From the NCBI GenBank assembly GCA_020848545.1, contig JADLHZ010000022.1:1-64000 (forward strand): a DNA stretch of 64,000 nucleotides. The letters are read 5' to 3'. The notes under the pieces were generated by a model. That model did no database searches. It saw only the letters and a program-made list of their open reading frames with translations, and was not told the DNA's origin. Numbering within the stretch: the first letter of the stretch is position 1; the number at the start of each line of letters is the position of its first letter. A program made the translations under genes and the position numbers. The DNA is from Deltaproteobacteria bacterium (GTDB taxonomy: Bacteria > Myxococcota > JADLHZ01). Shown piece by piece: positions 32,616 through 41,669 of this stretch.

Positions 32616-33527
32616 GTGAAGCAGATCGGCCGCTTCCTCTTCGAAAAACGCCTCGCCGAAGGCGGCGTCGCGAAGGTCTACCTCGGCTACGATCCCGCCG
32701 ACGAGCCGAAGGAAATCTTCGTCATCAAGGTGGGCAGCGCCGAGGATCACGACGACTTCATGAAGGAAGCGACGATCCTGAAGCGCCTGCGCCATCCGAA
32801 CGTCGTGCGCGTCGTCGACTTCGGCACCGAGCGCGGCAAGGTGTTCATTGCCATGGAGTACGTGCACGGCGTGGACCTGCACACCTTGCTCCGCCAGCAT
32901 CCGATCTTGGCGATCAACGACGCCGCGATGATCACGCGCGAAGTCGCGTCGGCGCTCGCGGCCGCGCACGCGCTGAAGGACGAAAGCGGCGCCGAGCTGC
33001 ACATTGTTCACCGCGACGTGACGCCCACGAACATCCTCCTGTCGCTGAAGGGCGAGGTGAAGCTCGCGGACTTCGGCACGGCGAAGTGGGAGCAGGCCGA
33101 AGTGCGGACGAAGACCGGCATCATCAAGGGCAAGTACGAGTACTTGGCGCCGGAGCAGGCGTTGGGCGTTGGCGTCGATCACCGCACCGATCTCTATTGT
33201 TTGGGCTTGGTGCTCTACGAGATGTTGAGCGGCAAGCGCGCGTATTCGGCGGCGGATCCCTACGACATGATCGAGCTCGCCGCGAACGGGACGCTCGTGC
33301 CAGCGAAGACAGCGATGCCGAAGGAAGCGAAGGCGATCGTGCCGATCGTCGAGCGCTTGCTCGCGAAGGATCCGAAGCAGCGCTTTCGGACGGCGAAGGC
33401 CGTGATCGAGGCGCTCGACCTAGCCGTGCCGGGAGCGAAGGCAGGGTCGGTGCGGACGGACGTGTCGCTGCTCGTGCAGGCGTCGCGGCACGCACGCGGA
33501 CGCAAGACGCCGACGCGTGATGACTGA
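32616..33527 (+). CDS. Hanks-type Ser/Thr protein kinase (soluble)
   Basis: A 303-residue protein from a GTG start. All main kinase motifs are present: AEGGVAKVYLG glycine loop, FVIKVGS Lys, FMKEATILKRLRHPNVV (helix-C Glu), HRDVTPTNIL catalytic loop, ADFGTAKW, and APEQALG. The C-terminal 35 residues are basic and probably disordered. There is no membrane helix, so it acts in the cytoplasm. Such kinases are numerous in myxobacteria and act in developmental and stress signalling. Substrate unknown. It is not closely similar to the kinase domain at 16634, beyond family motifs. Confidence 0.92.
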   Translation: MKQIGRFLFEKRLAEGGVAKVYLGYDPADEPKEIFVIKVGSAEDHDDFMKEATILKRLRHPNVVRVVDFGTERGKVFIAMEYVHGVDLHTLLRQHPILAINDAAMITREVASALAAAHALKDESGAELHIVHRDVTPTNILLSLKGEVKLADFGTAKWEQAEVRTKTGIIKGKYEYLAPEQALGVGVDHRTDLYCLGLVLYEMLSGKRAYSAADPYDMIELAANGTLVPAKTAMPKEAKAIVPIVERLLAKDPKQRFRTAKAVIEALDLAVPGAKAGSVRTDVSLLVQASRHARGRKTPTRDD

Positions 33528-33547
33528 GGACGTGGTACCCTAACACC

Positions 33548-33781
33548 ATGGGAAACGACCCGCGCGCTGCACGTCGAGCTTGGCCGGTGCGAAAGGTTTC
33601 GCTCGGCACCGAGACCGCGAACCTCGAAGCGACAACGACCGCCGCGGAGCGCATCGCGATGATGTGGCCCTTGGCCGTCGAGGCGTTCGCGCTCGCGGGA
33701 CGGGTGATCCCGGGCTACTCCCGCAAAGACACGCCGACGCGGCTCTATCGACCAGGCGAAGTGCGAGCGCCTGACGAATGA
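33548..33781 (+). CDS. Small partner protein of the nucleotidyltransferase (putative antitoxin)
   Basis: A 77-residue protein. The core ATTTAAERIAMMWPLAVEAFALAGRVIPGYSRKDTPTRLYRPG fits a family of short proteins usually coded just before a small nucleotidyltransferase: ERxAMxWPLxxxAxxxxGRxxPxYxR. It overlaps the next gene through ATGA, so the two are translated together. By position it may be an antitoxin or a substrate-binding partner, and this role is inferred. Confidence 0.7.
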   Translation: MGNDPRAARRAWPVRKVSLGTETANLEATTTAAERIAMMWPLAVEAFALAGRVIPGYSRKDTPTRLYRPGEVRAPDE

Positions 33782-34239
33782 GCCTGGCTGAGATCAACCC
33801 GGACTTTCGCGACTTGCTTCTGGCCTTCGCCGATGGCGGCGTCGAATTCGTGATCGTCGGCGCCTACGCTCTGGCGATGCACGGCGTTCCGCGAACGACC
33901 GGAGACATCGACGTTTTCGTGCGCGCCTCACGAGAGAACGCCGTTCGCGTGGTGGCTGCGCTCGACGCTTTCGGTGCGCCGCTCTCCGCCTCCGGCATCA
34001 GCGCGAAAGACTTCGAGCAGCTCGGCATGGTCTACCAGATTGGCCTGCCGCCACGCCGTATCGATGTGCTGACGAGCCTCTCGGGAATCAGCTTCGACGA
34101 AGCGCTCGTCGACAAGCGTGAAGAGTTGCTCGACGGAAGAAGCATCCCGTTCATCGGCCGCGACGCGTTCATCAAGAACAAGCTCGCCACGGGGCGCCCG
34201 CAGGATCTCGCCGACGTCGATCGCTTGAAGAAGGCGTAG
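33778..34239 (+). CDS. Small nucleotidyltransferase (putative toxin-like)
   Basis: A 153-residue protein of the DNA-polymerase-beta-like nucleotidyltransferase superfamily. EFVIVGAYALAMHG is followed by TGDIDVFV, with the two catalytic Asp. A later IKNKLATGRPQDLADVDRLKKA is the usual C-terminal motif of DUF6036/MNT-like proteins. It stands with its short partner gene and so resembles a chromosomal toxin-antitoxin pair. The similarity to AbiEii at 2424 is in fold only. Confidence 0.8.
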   Translation: MSLAEINPDFRDLLLAFADGGVEFVIVGAYALAMHGVPRTTGDIDVFVRASRENAVRVVAALDAFGAPLSASGISAKDFEQLGMVYQIGLPPRRIDVLTSLSGISFDEALVDKREELLDGRSIPFIGRDAFIKNKLATGRPQDLADVDRLKKA

Positions 34240-34307
34240 CCCGGTCCCTGTCCCACTCGTTTGGCCGTGAAACGTGGCCGTGGCTACGTTCTCAGAAAGG
34301 GACGCCC

Positions 34308-35735
34308 CTAGTGCGCGTTGAAGAAGTTCCAGATCGTCTGCAGGCCGCTCTCGGTGATCGTGTGGTTCCAGTCGTTGTGGCCCGGGAAGTTCGTCGTGTA
34401 GTCGTAGTTGTCTTGGCACCACGTGACGGTCTTTCCTGACGAGCACGATGCGTACTTCACACAGAACGTGTCCGGCGTGAGGCCCGCCGGCTGCGTCGCC
34501 GTCGTGCAGCCGTTGATCTGCAGCCACTTGTCGCGCTCGGCGATGCCGCTCGAGATCGTGACGATCGGGTCGTGCGTCCTGTGGTTGATGAGCACGTCGT
34601 TCGGCGTCGAGTAGTTGCCCGGCATCGCGCCGGCGCCGACGGCGATCGCCTTCAGCTCGGATTGGCGCAGCGAGGCCAAGTAGTTCAAGAAGTAGGCGCC
34701 GTTGCTGAAGCCGAGCGCGAAGCGGCGCGTCTTGTCGATGCAGATCGTGTTGTCGAGCTGCGTCTTCAAGGCGTCGAAGAAGGCGATGTCGCTCGTCGTC
34801 GACCAGCTCCAGGCGTTGTTCTGCGAGCCGGCGTCGCCCCCCGACGAACGCGCGTCCGGCCAGACGACGATCGCGTTCGGCATGTACGTCTGCACTTCGA
34901 GCCACGACGCGGTGTCGGCGCCGGACGAGCCGATGCCGTGGAAGGCGAAGACGATCGTGTTCATCTTGGTGTGATCGTAGTTGCTCGGGACGAAGAGGAA
35001 GTGGCCGCGATCTTGGATGCCGACGTGGATCGTCTTCTGCACGCCGTTCGGGGACTTCGCAGGTACGGCCGCGGCGCAACCGGCGCTCGCGTTGGTCGGA
35101 GTCGGCGTCGGAGTCGGCGTCGGCGTCGGGGTCGTCGCGACCGGCTTCTCGACTTGGATATTATCGAGGTAGATCGAGAACCCCGCCGGGTGATCGTTGT
35201 TCTTGATCGCGAAGCGCCGGATCGCGTGCGCCGGCGTCGTATTGAGCGCCGCGATCGGGATGCGCACTTGCGTGAACTTGTTCGCGACGAGGCCACCCGC
35301 CGGCAGGTACGTCGCCAGCGGCACCCACTTGTCGTCATCGGTGCCGTCGAGCCCGACCATCAGCTCGCGCTTCGCCTGCGTCACCGACGAGCCCGGGCTG
35401 ATCGAGAAGATCAAATACGCGTAGGTGCTCGCCGGAAGCTCCGGCTTGTTCCAATCGTAGTCGACCGAGAACCCAGCGGCCGTCGTCTTGTAAGTGACCT
35501 TCAGCGCCGAGCCGGTCTGCGTCGTCGTCGCTTGCACGCTGGTCGTCGTCCCCCAGCCGACCGCCTGCCAACCATTCTCGAACTTGTCTCGGAAGATCGA
35601 CACGCGCTCGCCGGCCGTGGCCGAGTCTTCGCGCTCGTCGCTCTCCTCGATCTGCGGGATGATGTCTTCTTCAGGTGCGCCGCACGCGGCGAGGACGACG
35701 AGCAGAGAGAGTCCGACGCGAAGTTGCCATGCCAT
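34308..35735 (-). CDS. Secreted PHB-depolymerase/feruloyl-esterase-like lipoprotein with a beta-sandwich domain
   Basis: A 475-residue protein. The lipobox is VLAAC (Cys18). Residues about 45-200 form a beta-sandwich like a carbohydrate-binding or discoidin-type module (FENGWQAVGWGTTTS...IYLDNIQVEKP). A Thr-Pro linker (TPTPTPTPTPTP) joins it to an alpha/beta hydrolase (about 235-475) with an oxyanion turn FAFHGIGSSG, nucleophile GFSNGAYF, Asp in NHRTHDPIV and His in FPGHNDWN. This fits LpqC/PHB depolymerase-type esterases that degrade external polymers. AT-rich sequence around 35755-35785 probably holds its promoter. Confidence 0.85.
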   Translation of the reverse strand: MAWQLRVGLSLLVVLAACGAPEEDIIPQIEESDEREDSATAGERVSIFRDKFENGWQAVGWGTTTSVQATTTQTGSALKVTYKTTAAGFSVDYDWNKPELPASTYAYLIFSISPGSSVTQAKRELMVGLDGTDDDKWVPLATYLPAGGLVANKFTQVRIPIAALNTTPAHAIRRFAIKNNDHPAGFSIYLDNIQVEKPVATTPTPTPTPTPTPTNASAGCAAAVPAKSPNGVQKTIHVGIQDRGHFLFVPSNYDHTKMNTIVFAFHGIGSSGADTASWLEVQTYMPNAIVVWPDARSSGGDAGSQNNAWSWSTTSDIAFFDALKTQLDNTICIDKTRRFALGFSNGAYFLNYLASLRQSELKAIAVGAGAMPGNYSTPNDVLINHRTHDPIVTISSGIAERDKWLQINGCTTATQPAGLTPDTFCVKYASCSSGKTVTWCQDNYDYTTNFPGHNDWNHTITESGLQTIWNFFNAH

Positions 35736-35893
35736 GAGCGCCTCCGGATGTCGTTAAGAGCGTTATATGTATTTATCACATAACACGCATAACGAACGCA
35801 AGAAGGATCTGCAGGCCGTGACGCCCGGCGCTTAGGCGGTGACTAAGGCGTCGTCGCTGGTAGCCGTCGTGGTCGAGACGTGGACGATCCCGA

Positions 35894-35934
35894 GTGGCAG
35901 GTGGCAGGTGGCAGGTGGGCGTAGCTCGTGGCAG
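35894..35934 (+). repeat. Heptanucleotide GTGGCAG repeat array
   Basis: Three perfect tandem GTGGCAG units (35894-35914) are followed by a degenerate GTGGGCG and another GTGGCAG (35928-35934). They lie in the 233-bp gap between the esterase start and the small gene at 35969. No gene is seen in that gap; the AT-rich part near 35760 is promoter-like. Confidence 0.75.
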
Positions 35935-35968
35935 GTATCCGTGGCGGGGTGGTCGTGGCCGAACGCGC

Positions 35969-36268
35969 TCACTTCTTCTTCTTCCGCTGCTCCATCCAGT
36001 CCGCCAGGATCATGTCGATCACCGGCTGCAGCGTCGTCAGGTGCAACTCTTCCTGCCGCGCGCGCAACGCTTCGAGCACCCCGCCCTTCACCGTGTCGAG
36101 ATGCACGTAGCGGTTGTCGACGTAGTCGTTGACCACCTTGCGGCAGAAGCTCGATGGCGAGATGCCGAACTGCTTCGCGCGCTCTTCGAACTTCACCCAA
36201 GCGTCGGCGTCGAAGACCATCGTCTTCGCAATCGTCTTTCCGCTCTTCGTCACTGGCGTGCGTGTCAT
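35969..36268 (-). CDS. Small putative DNA-binding protein, homologue of the 6154-6474 product
   Basis: A 99-residue protein: basic N-terminus, then MVFDADAWVKFEERAKQFGISPSSFCRKVVNDYVDN, a strand-helix-helix pattern like ribbon-helix-helix proteins, and a C-terminal helix pair ending in WMEQRKKKK. By eye it aligns over its full length with the element protein at 6154-6474. It is 19 bp downstream of the Pro/Ala-rich gene and read in the same direction. The role is unknown; regulatory is the best guess. Confidence 0.65.
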   Translation of the reverse strand: MTRTPVTKSGKTIAKTMVFDADAWVKFEERAKQFGISPSSFCRKVVNDYVDNRYVHLDTVKGGVLEALRARQEELHLTTLQPVIDMILADWMEQRKKKK

Positions 36269-36287
36269 CGCTTCTCCGTTGGTTGGT

Positions 36288-36719
36288 TCACTTGTTGAGC
36301 TTCTTCTTCGACGCGGCCTTCTTCTCGCCCATCATGTCGTCGAGGTTGCTCTCGCTCTTCTTCTTCGATTCGTCGTCGAGGAACTTCACCGGACCGTCGG
36401 CTTTCTTCGGATCTTCCTTCGGGGCCTCGGCGGGCGCCGCAGCCGGCGTCGGCGCGGGAGCGGGCGCAGGTGCCGGCGCAGGCGCGGCCGCGGTGGGCTT
36501 CGGCGCTTCCTTCTTCTCGGGCGCGGGCTTGGCGGCAGGCGCCGGCTTCACCGCGGGTGCGGGTGCTTCGATCTTCGCAGGCTCTGGCGCAGGTGTCGGT
36601 GCCGGCGCTACTGCGGCTGGAGCAGTCGCCGGCGGCGGAGTCGGTGCCGGTGGTGGCGGTGCGAGCTTCTCCTCAGCGCATGCTGCCAGCCACAAGAGGG
36701 GCAATATGAGTTTACGCAT
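36288..36719 (-). CDS. Pro/Ala-rich lipoprotein
   Basis: A 143-residue protein with signal sequence MRKLILPLLWLAAC, a lipobox at Cys14. The mature part is almost only Pro, Ala, Lys and Glu (repeats of PAPAP and KPAP) and ends in a charged segment, DDESKKKSESNLDDMMGEKKAASKKKLNK. Low complexity makes a family call impossible. It could span the periplasm or bind the cell wall. It lies upstream of the small DNA-binding-like gene at 35969. Confidence 0.68.
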   Translation of the reverse strand: MRKLILPLLWLAACAEEKLAPPPPAPTPPPATAPAAVAPAPTPAPEPAKIEAPAPAVKPAPAAKPAPEKKEAPKPTAAAPAPAPAPAPAPTPAAAPAEAPKEDPKKADGPVKFLDDESKKKSESNLDDMMGEKKAASKKKLNK

Positions 36720-36757
36720 AACTACGATTAGACATGAGATCGCGGTCGCGGCAACGT

Positions 36758-39370
36758 TTATGGGACGTATTCGAACGCACCGATGTCCGGAACGGAGCTA
36801 CCATTTCCATCGCCGTCCCAGGCACGAGGAAATCCGAGATAGTCGTTGGTCACCGACACCGATCCCGTCGCTTCGGTGGTGCCCTTGTCGATCGCCGGGC
36901 TCGCCGCTTGTAGAGACAAGTCACCCGTACCAAAATTCGTCATCATCACACCGGCGGTCGTGCCGACAAGGACGTCATTCGCCCCTGAAACCGAGGCAGG
37001 CCCGCCAACGACACTTGGCACCCAAAGGTTATAATTGAATGTAAATCCGCCAGGCGCTGGCCGAAACGCCAACAAGCCGTCTTCGAGGATCTCGTCGATG
37101 TAATGCGGCGCGGAAAAGCTGAACCCTTCTGAAATGAGGTTGCGCTTGAACCACACCTGCGCTGTGTCCGCGGGGTTGTCGATCACCTTCAAGATGATAT
37201 CGTCCGGCGTGTACATGGAGTTGTGCGTCACGTACGTCGCGCCTCGCGCAACTTCCAAGTAGATCTGCTCCGCCCCGCTCGCACCCAAGCCGTCGAGAAA
37301 CACGTTGTTGAAGACGTGAAGCTCCCCGATGACGCCGCTGACAATTCGCGTCGCACCGCCATCGTATCCGTCCTGAACGAAGACTCCGCGGTATCCTCCC
37401 TTGAAGCGATTGTGGTGCACCGTCATCAGAGTCACGTCTTGCTCCACGCGAAGCGTGATGTTGCCTCCGAAAGAGTATGCCGTACCGCCGTCCGGCGCCG
37501 CCCCGGCAAACTCGTTGTAGCCAATATCGATCTCATCAACGAGCGGCTTCGTGGCACTGGGGTTCGAGTATAGGATGTTGTCGGTGTCTGAATTGAGCGC
37601 GAAGGTATTCCCGAGAATCGCTGTTCGCCCAAGTGTCTTGCTGAGCCTCACATGAGGTGCGTCTACCGATGCCGAGCTCGCTTGCGTGCCAAACGAATTT
37701 CCGATCAGGCGCACCGGTGTTTCCGCAAAGACAGTGATCAGCCGCGCCGACCCGCCTGAGTTGTTGAACGTCAAGTTGGCCAGCGTCACAGGCGTCGCGT
37801 TCCCTGTGCGAATCGTAACGGTCTGCTGAGCGGCAGCAGCAACGTCGATCGTCGCGGTCTCGCCCGGATATCCCAACACTGCGACTGGATTTGCTGGACC
37901 GCCAGCGGGCGAGCCTTTGAAGCACAACGTTGCCTTGTCGGCTGCAGAAGCGTCGCAGTTTGCGGACGCCGTGTCGTAGGTGCCGCCATGCAGATAATAG
38001 ATGCTACCGGCTGCGGCTGCCGCGAAAGTGGTGTCGAGATTCGATCCTGTGGTGAGCTCGGTGATTGTCCCTGAGCGAATCGTAAACGTCACCGCATTCG
38101 ACGGCGATCGGGTGTCGCGCCACACGATCAGCGGCTGCGCGCCCGACGGCACGGCGGCACCCGGTTGAACGTACATCCGATCCAGCCCACGTGCGCCACC
38201 AGCGTAGTTCTGCCCGTATCCTGCGCTGCCGTATGTTCCGTACACAGCGACTTCAACGCCGCCGATAGTGACCTTGGGGAGCGTCGTCCCAAACCGCTCG
38301 CCGTAGATCGTGATGAACGCGCCATTCCCGCCGACGCCGCCGCTGTTCGGTCCGCTCGTGATATCCGTAAAGAACACCACCGGCACTTCGTTCGGATGCC
38401 GCGCGCCGCAGAGCACGCGGATCGCCGAGAAGTCGCTGCCCGCGGGAATCGTGAACGCAGTCGCCGGAACGCCCGCGCCGAGATCCACCGTGCACGTCTG
38501 CGTCGGCGAGGTCGGCTGCGCGCTGATCGTGATGCTCGCGACCGTCGATCCCTCGAGGATCGTCGCACCGAAGGTGAACACGCCGTCGCTCGTCAAAGGC
38601 TTCGACTGATTCCCCGCCGGCGAGGTCAACGACAATGTGAGCCCCGTGCCGTAGAGCCCGCTCACCGTGCCGCCGATGCTGCGCATCGCCGGACCCGCAG
38701 GCGTCACGCACGCGACGCGCAGATCGGAGAAGTCCGAAGCGCCAACGGCAAACCCGCTCGCCGCGCCGCCGCCTGCCAGCGTCACCGTGCAGTTCTGTGA
38801 AGGCCCTGTCGGAGCCGCGCCGACGGTGACGGCTGTGACCACCGTTCCGTCCGGCACCGTCGCCGGAAACGTGAACGCGCCGTTCGCCAGGATCGGCACC
38901 GTCTGATCGTTCGCCGATCCCGGCGCGTCAAGCGCCAGCGTCATCCCCGTGCCTTCGAGCCCGCTCACCGTGCCGCCTACCGCGCGCGGATCGCCGCCGG
39001 CGCGTGTCACCGGCGCCGTCACGAAGCCGCGCGTGCCGTCAGCGGCGATCACCGCCACCCGCACGCTGTTCGGACCGGCGAGCAGCTCGCTGCCGGGGAA
39101 AGTGCTGCTCACGGTGATGTCGGTGGAGCCGGTCTCTTCGATCGCTTCGCGCGCGAGCACGCGGGCACCGGCGGCGTCGTCGAGCGTGAGGTACGCCGTC
39201 CCGGCGCGCGTCGTCTTGAAGACGATGGTCACGAGATCGGTGCCGGTGGAGATCGCCGGCGACACGCTGACCAGCGTCACCACCGGCGCCGGCAGCCTCT
39301 CGCGCGGCGTCGTGGTCCCCGGCACGCGCGCGCACGCACAGAGAACCAATGCCAACAACGCCCGCTTCAC
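36758..39370 (-). CDS. Large beta-helix lipoprotein with IPT/TIG-like domain
   Basis: An 870-residue protein with a GTG start. The signal peptide ends LVLCAC. Residues about 30-330 hold beta-sandwich repeats, two of them nearly alike (GGTVSGLEGTGMTLAL and GGTVSGLYGTGLTLSL). An IPT/TIG-like unit follows (FITIYGERFGTTLPKVTIGGVEV), then a right-handed beta-helix (about 440-830) and the terminal DYLGFPRAWDGDG...DIGAFEYVP box. It is paralogous to the partial gene at 1-1416. Its start overlaps the stop of the preceding gene (GTGA), so it belongs to the 40403-36758 operon. It is probably surface-exposed, with unknown ligand. Confidence 0.82.
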   Translation of the reverse strand: MKRALLALVLCACARVPGTTTPRERLPAPVVTLVSVSPAISTGTDLVTIVFKTTRAGTAYLTLDDAAGARVLAREAIEETGSTDITVSSTFPGSELLAGPNSVRVAVIAADGTRGFVTAPVTRAGGDPRAVGGTVSGLEGTGMTLALDAPGSANDQTVPILANGAFTFPATVPDGTVVTAVTVGAAPTGPSQNCTVTLAGGGAASGFAVGASDFSDLRVACVTPAGPAMRSIGGTVSGLYGTGLTLSLTSPAGNQSKPLTSDGVFTFGATILEGSTVASITISAQPTSPTQTCTVDLGAGVPATAFTIPAGSDFSAIRVLCGARHPNEVPVVFFTDITSGPNSGGVGGNGAFITIYGERFGTTLPKVTIGGVEVAVYGTYGSAGYGQNYAGGARGLDRMYVQPGAAVPSGAQPLIVWRDTRSPSNAVTFTIRSGTITELTTGSNLDTTFAAAAAGSIYYLHGGTYDTASANCDASAADKATLCFKGSPAGGPANPVAVLGYPGETATIDVAAAAQQTVTIRTGNATPVTLANLTFNNSGGSARLITVFAETPVRLIGNSFGTQASSASVDAPHVRLSKTLGRTAILGNTFALNSDTDNILYSNPSATKPLVDEIDIGYNEFAGAAPDGGTAYSFGGNITLRVEQDVTLMTVHHNRFKGGYRGVFVQDGYDGGATRIVSGVIGELHVFNNVFLDGLGASGAEQIYLEVARGATYVTHNSMYTPDDIILKVIDNPADTAQVWFKRNLISEGFSFSAPHYIDEILEDGLLAFRPAPGGFTFNYNLWVPSVVGGPASVSGANDVLVGTTAGVMMTNFGTGDLSLQAASPAIDKGTTEATGSVSVTNDYLGFPRAWDGDGNGSSVPDIGAFEYVP

Positions 39371-39771
39371 GGCAGCGCCTCCAAGGTCAGCGTCACCTTC
39401 GTCGTCTCGTCACGGTAGATCGGCGGCAACGCGACGCAGCCAAAGCCGGTGCGCGCGCCGAGCCCCGTGGCGTCCGCATACGCTTCACCGACGAGCAGCC
39501 ACTTGCCATCACCGATGCCTTTGAACGACGCCGTCACGCCGGCGCCGAGCTGCTGCCGCGAGAACACGTCGACGTCTTCGCGCGTGGCGATGAGCCCGGT
39601 GCCGAGCGCTGCGCAGTCCTTCGCCCGCGTCGGCGCGCTCGCGTCGAGCAAGTACAAGTCGACGAGCGCCACCTCCGCCGCCGTGAGCCCGTGCGCGACC
39701 ACGCTCACGCCCACGCTGGGCGCTGCGCCGCACGCTGCCAAGAGCACGCATGTGACGACCACCGCCTTCAT
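39367..39771 (-). CDS. Small lipoprotein of the beta-helix operon
   Basis: A 134-residue protein with signal sequence MKAVVVTCVLLAAC (lipobox Cys14). The mature part is a single beta-rich domain (SVVAHGLTAAEVALVDLYLLDASAP, FKGIGDGKWLLVGEAYADA). Two Cys residues (in KDCAALG and GFGCVAL) may pair. The ATG overlaps the preceding stop (ATGA) and its TGA overlaps the next GTG, so three genes are translated as a unit. I do not recognise the family. Confidence 0.7.
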   Translation of the reverse strand: MKAVVVTCVLLAACGAAPSVGVSVVAHGLTAAEVALVDLYLLDASAPTRAKDCAALGTGLIATREDVDVFSRQQLGAGVTASFKGIGDGKWLLVGEAYADATGLGARTGFGCVALPPIYRDETTKVTLTLEALP

Positions 39772-40403
39772 CGCGCGAAACCGATCTCCACGTCGACTTG
39801 CCCCGGCCGCGGCTGCGCGCGCTCGGTGAGCACCACGGCCGTCACGGCGGCGGCCGCGCCTGCGGCGGCCACGCCGACGATGATCGTCCAGAACCACCAC
39901 TTCTTGTAGACCGGCGTCGCCGGCTCCACCGCGACGGTCGTCTGCGGCGGCGGCGCCACGTCGCTCTTCGCTTTCTCGACGACGCGCGGCTGATCGATCG
40001 TCGTAGGCTTCTGCGTGTCGAGCTCCTTCTGCTTCTCCGCTTCGGCCACCTTCTCGCGCAAGACTTTCGCGCGCACCTTCTCGAACGCGTCCTTGATCTT
40101 CGGGCTGGTGCCGCCCGGCAGCTTCTGATCGAGTTCGATCGCCAGGACTTCGCGAAAGCGCTTCTCCGCCGCTTCGCCGTTGCCGAGGCCGACTTGGCAA
40201 AAGCCGATGAGCAAGGTCGCTTGCCGGCGCAAAGGATCGGAGAGATCAGCGAGCGCGAGCAGGCCGTCCAGGATGCCAATCGCTTCGCCGTACTGCACTT
40301 CGTCGTAGGCGGCCTTCGCCTTGTCATATTGTTGCTGCTGCTGACTCGGTGCCGATTTAGACGGTGCCACGATCAGCAGAGCGGCCAACATCGACGCTAG
40401 CAT
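39768..40403 (-). CDS. TPR-like periplasmic/membrane protein
   Basis: A 211-residue protein from the ATG at 40403; the frame stays open to 40562 but the extension is Arg-rich. A signal-like start (MLASMLAALLIVAPSKSA) is followed by tetratricopeptide helices (YDKAKAAYDEVQYGEAIGILDGLLAL, ATLLIGFCQVGLGNGEAAEKRFREVLAI), a charged linker, and a membrane helix near the C-terminus (WFWTIIVGVAAAGAAAAVTAVVL). Such TPR plus TM proteins are frequent in myxobacteria next to surface lipoproteins. It heads the operon and is divergent from mreB. Confidence 0.72.
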   Translation of the reverse strand: MLASMLAALLIVAPSKSAPSQQQQQYDKAKAAYDEVQYGEAIGILDGLLALADLSDPLRRQATLLIGFCQVGLGNGEAAEKRFREVLAIELDQKLPGGTSPKIKDAFEKVRAKVLREKVAEAEKQKELDTQKPTTIDQPRVVEKAKSDVAPPPQTTVAVEPATPVYKKWWFWTIIVGVAAAGAAAAVTAVVLTERAQPRPGQVDVEIGFAR

Positions 40404-40609
40404 TAAACGTAATGATAACAGGCTTGCGCGCTGCCGCACGAAACCGTTGGCATCTAGACGGAGGCTCTTGGCGGCCCGACGCACTGCGCCTCCGCGCCGC
40501 GGGTCGACATTCCACTTCTTGCAGTGCTGCACACTGACCCACCTCGCCGACCGTCCAAGCAAGAACGTTCCTTGATCGCTTGCCCCGCGTCGCTTACATC
40601 AATGCAACG

Positions 40610-41644
<1,035 letters not shown>

Positions 41645-41669
41645 CGTCTGGGCGACCGAGTCGCCTTTG

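Noticed and set aside
35098-35135. GTCGGC-type repeats as a regulatory array
   Set aside because: They simply encode the Thr-Pro linker of the esterase lipoprotein.
40399-40416. AGCATTAAACGTAATGAT, 14/18 match to the element palindrome, near mreB
   Set aside because: The centre is not palindromic, no promoter boxes fit around it, and the match overlaps a coding start. Chance in an AT-rich promoter gap is likely.
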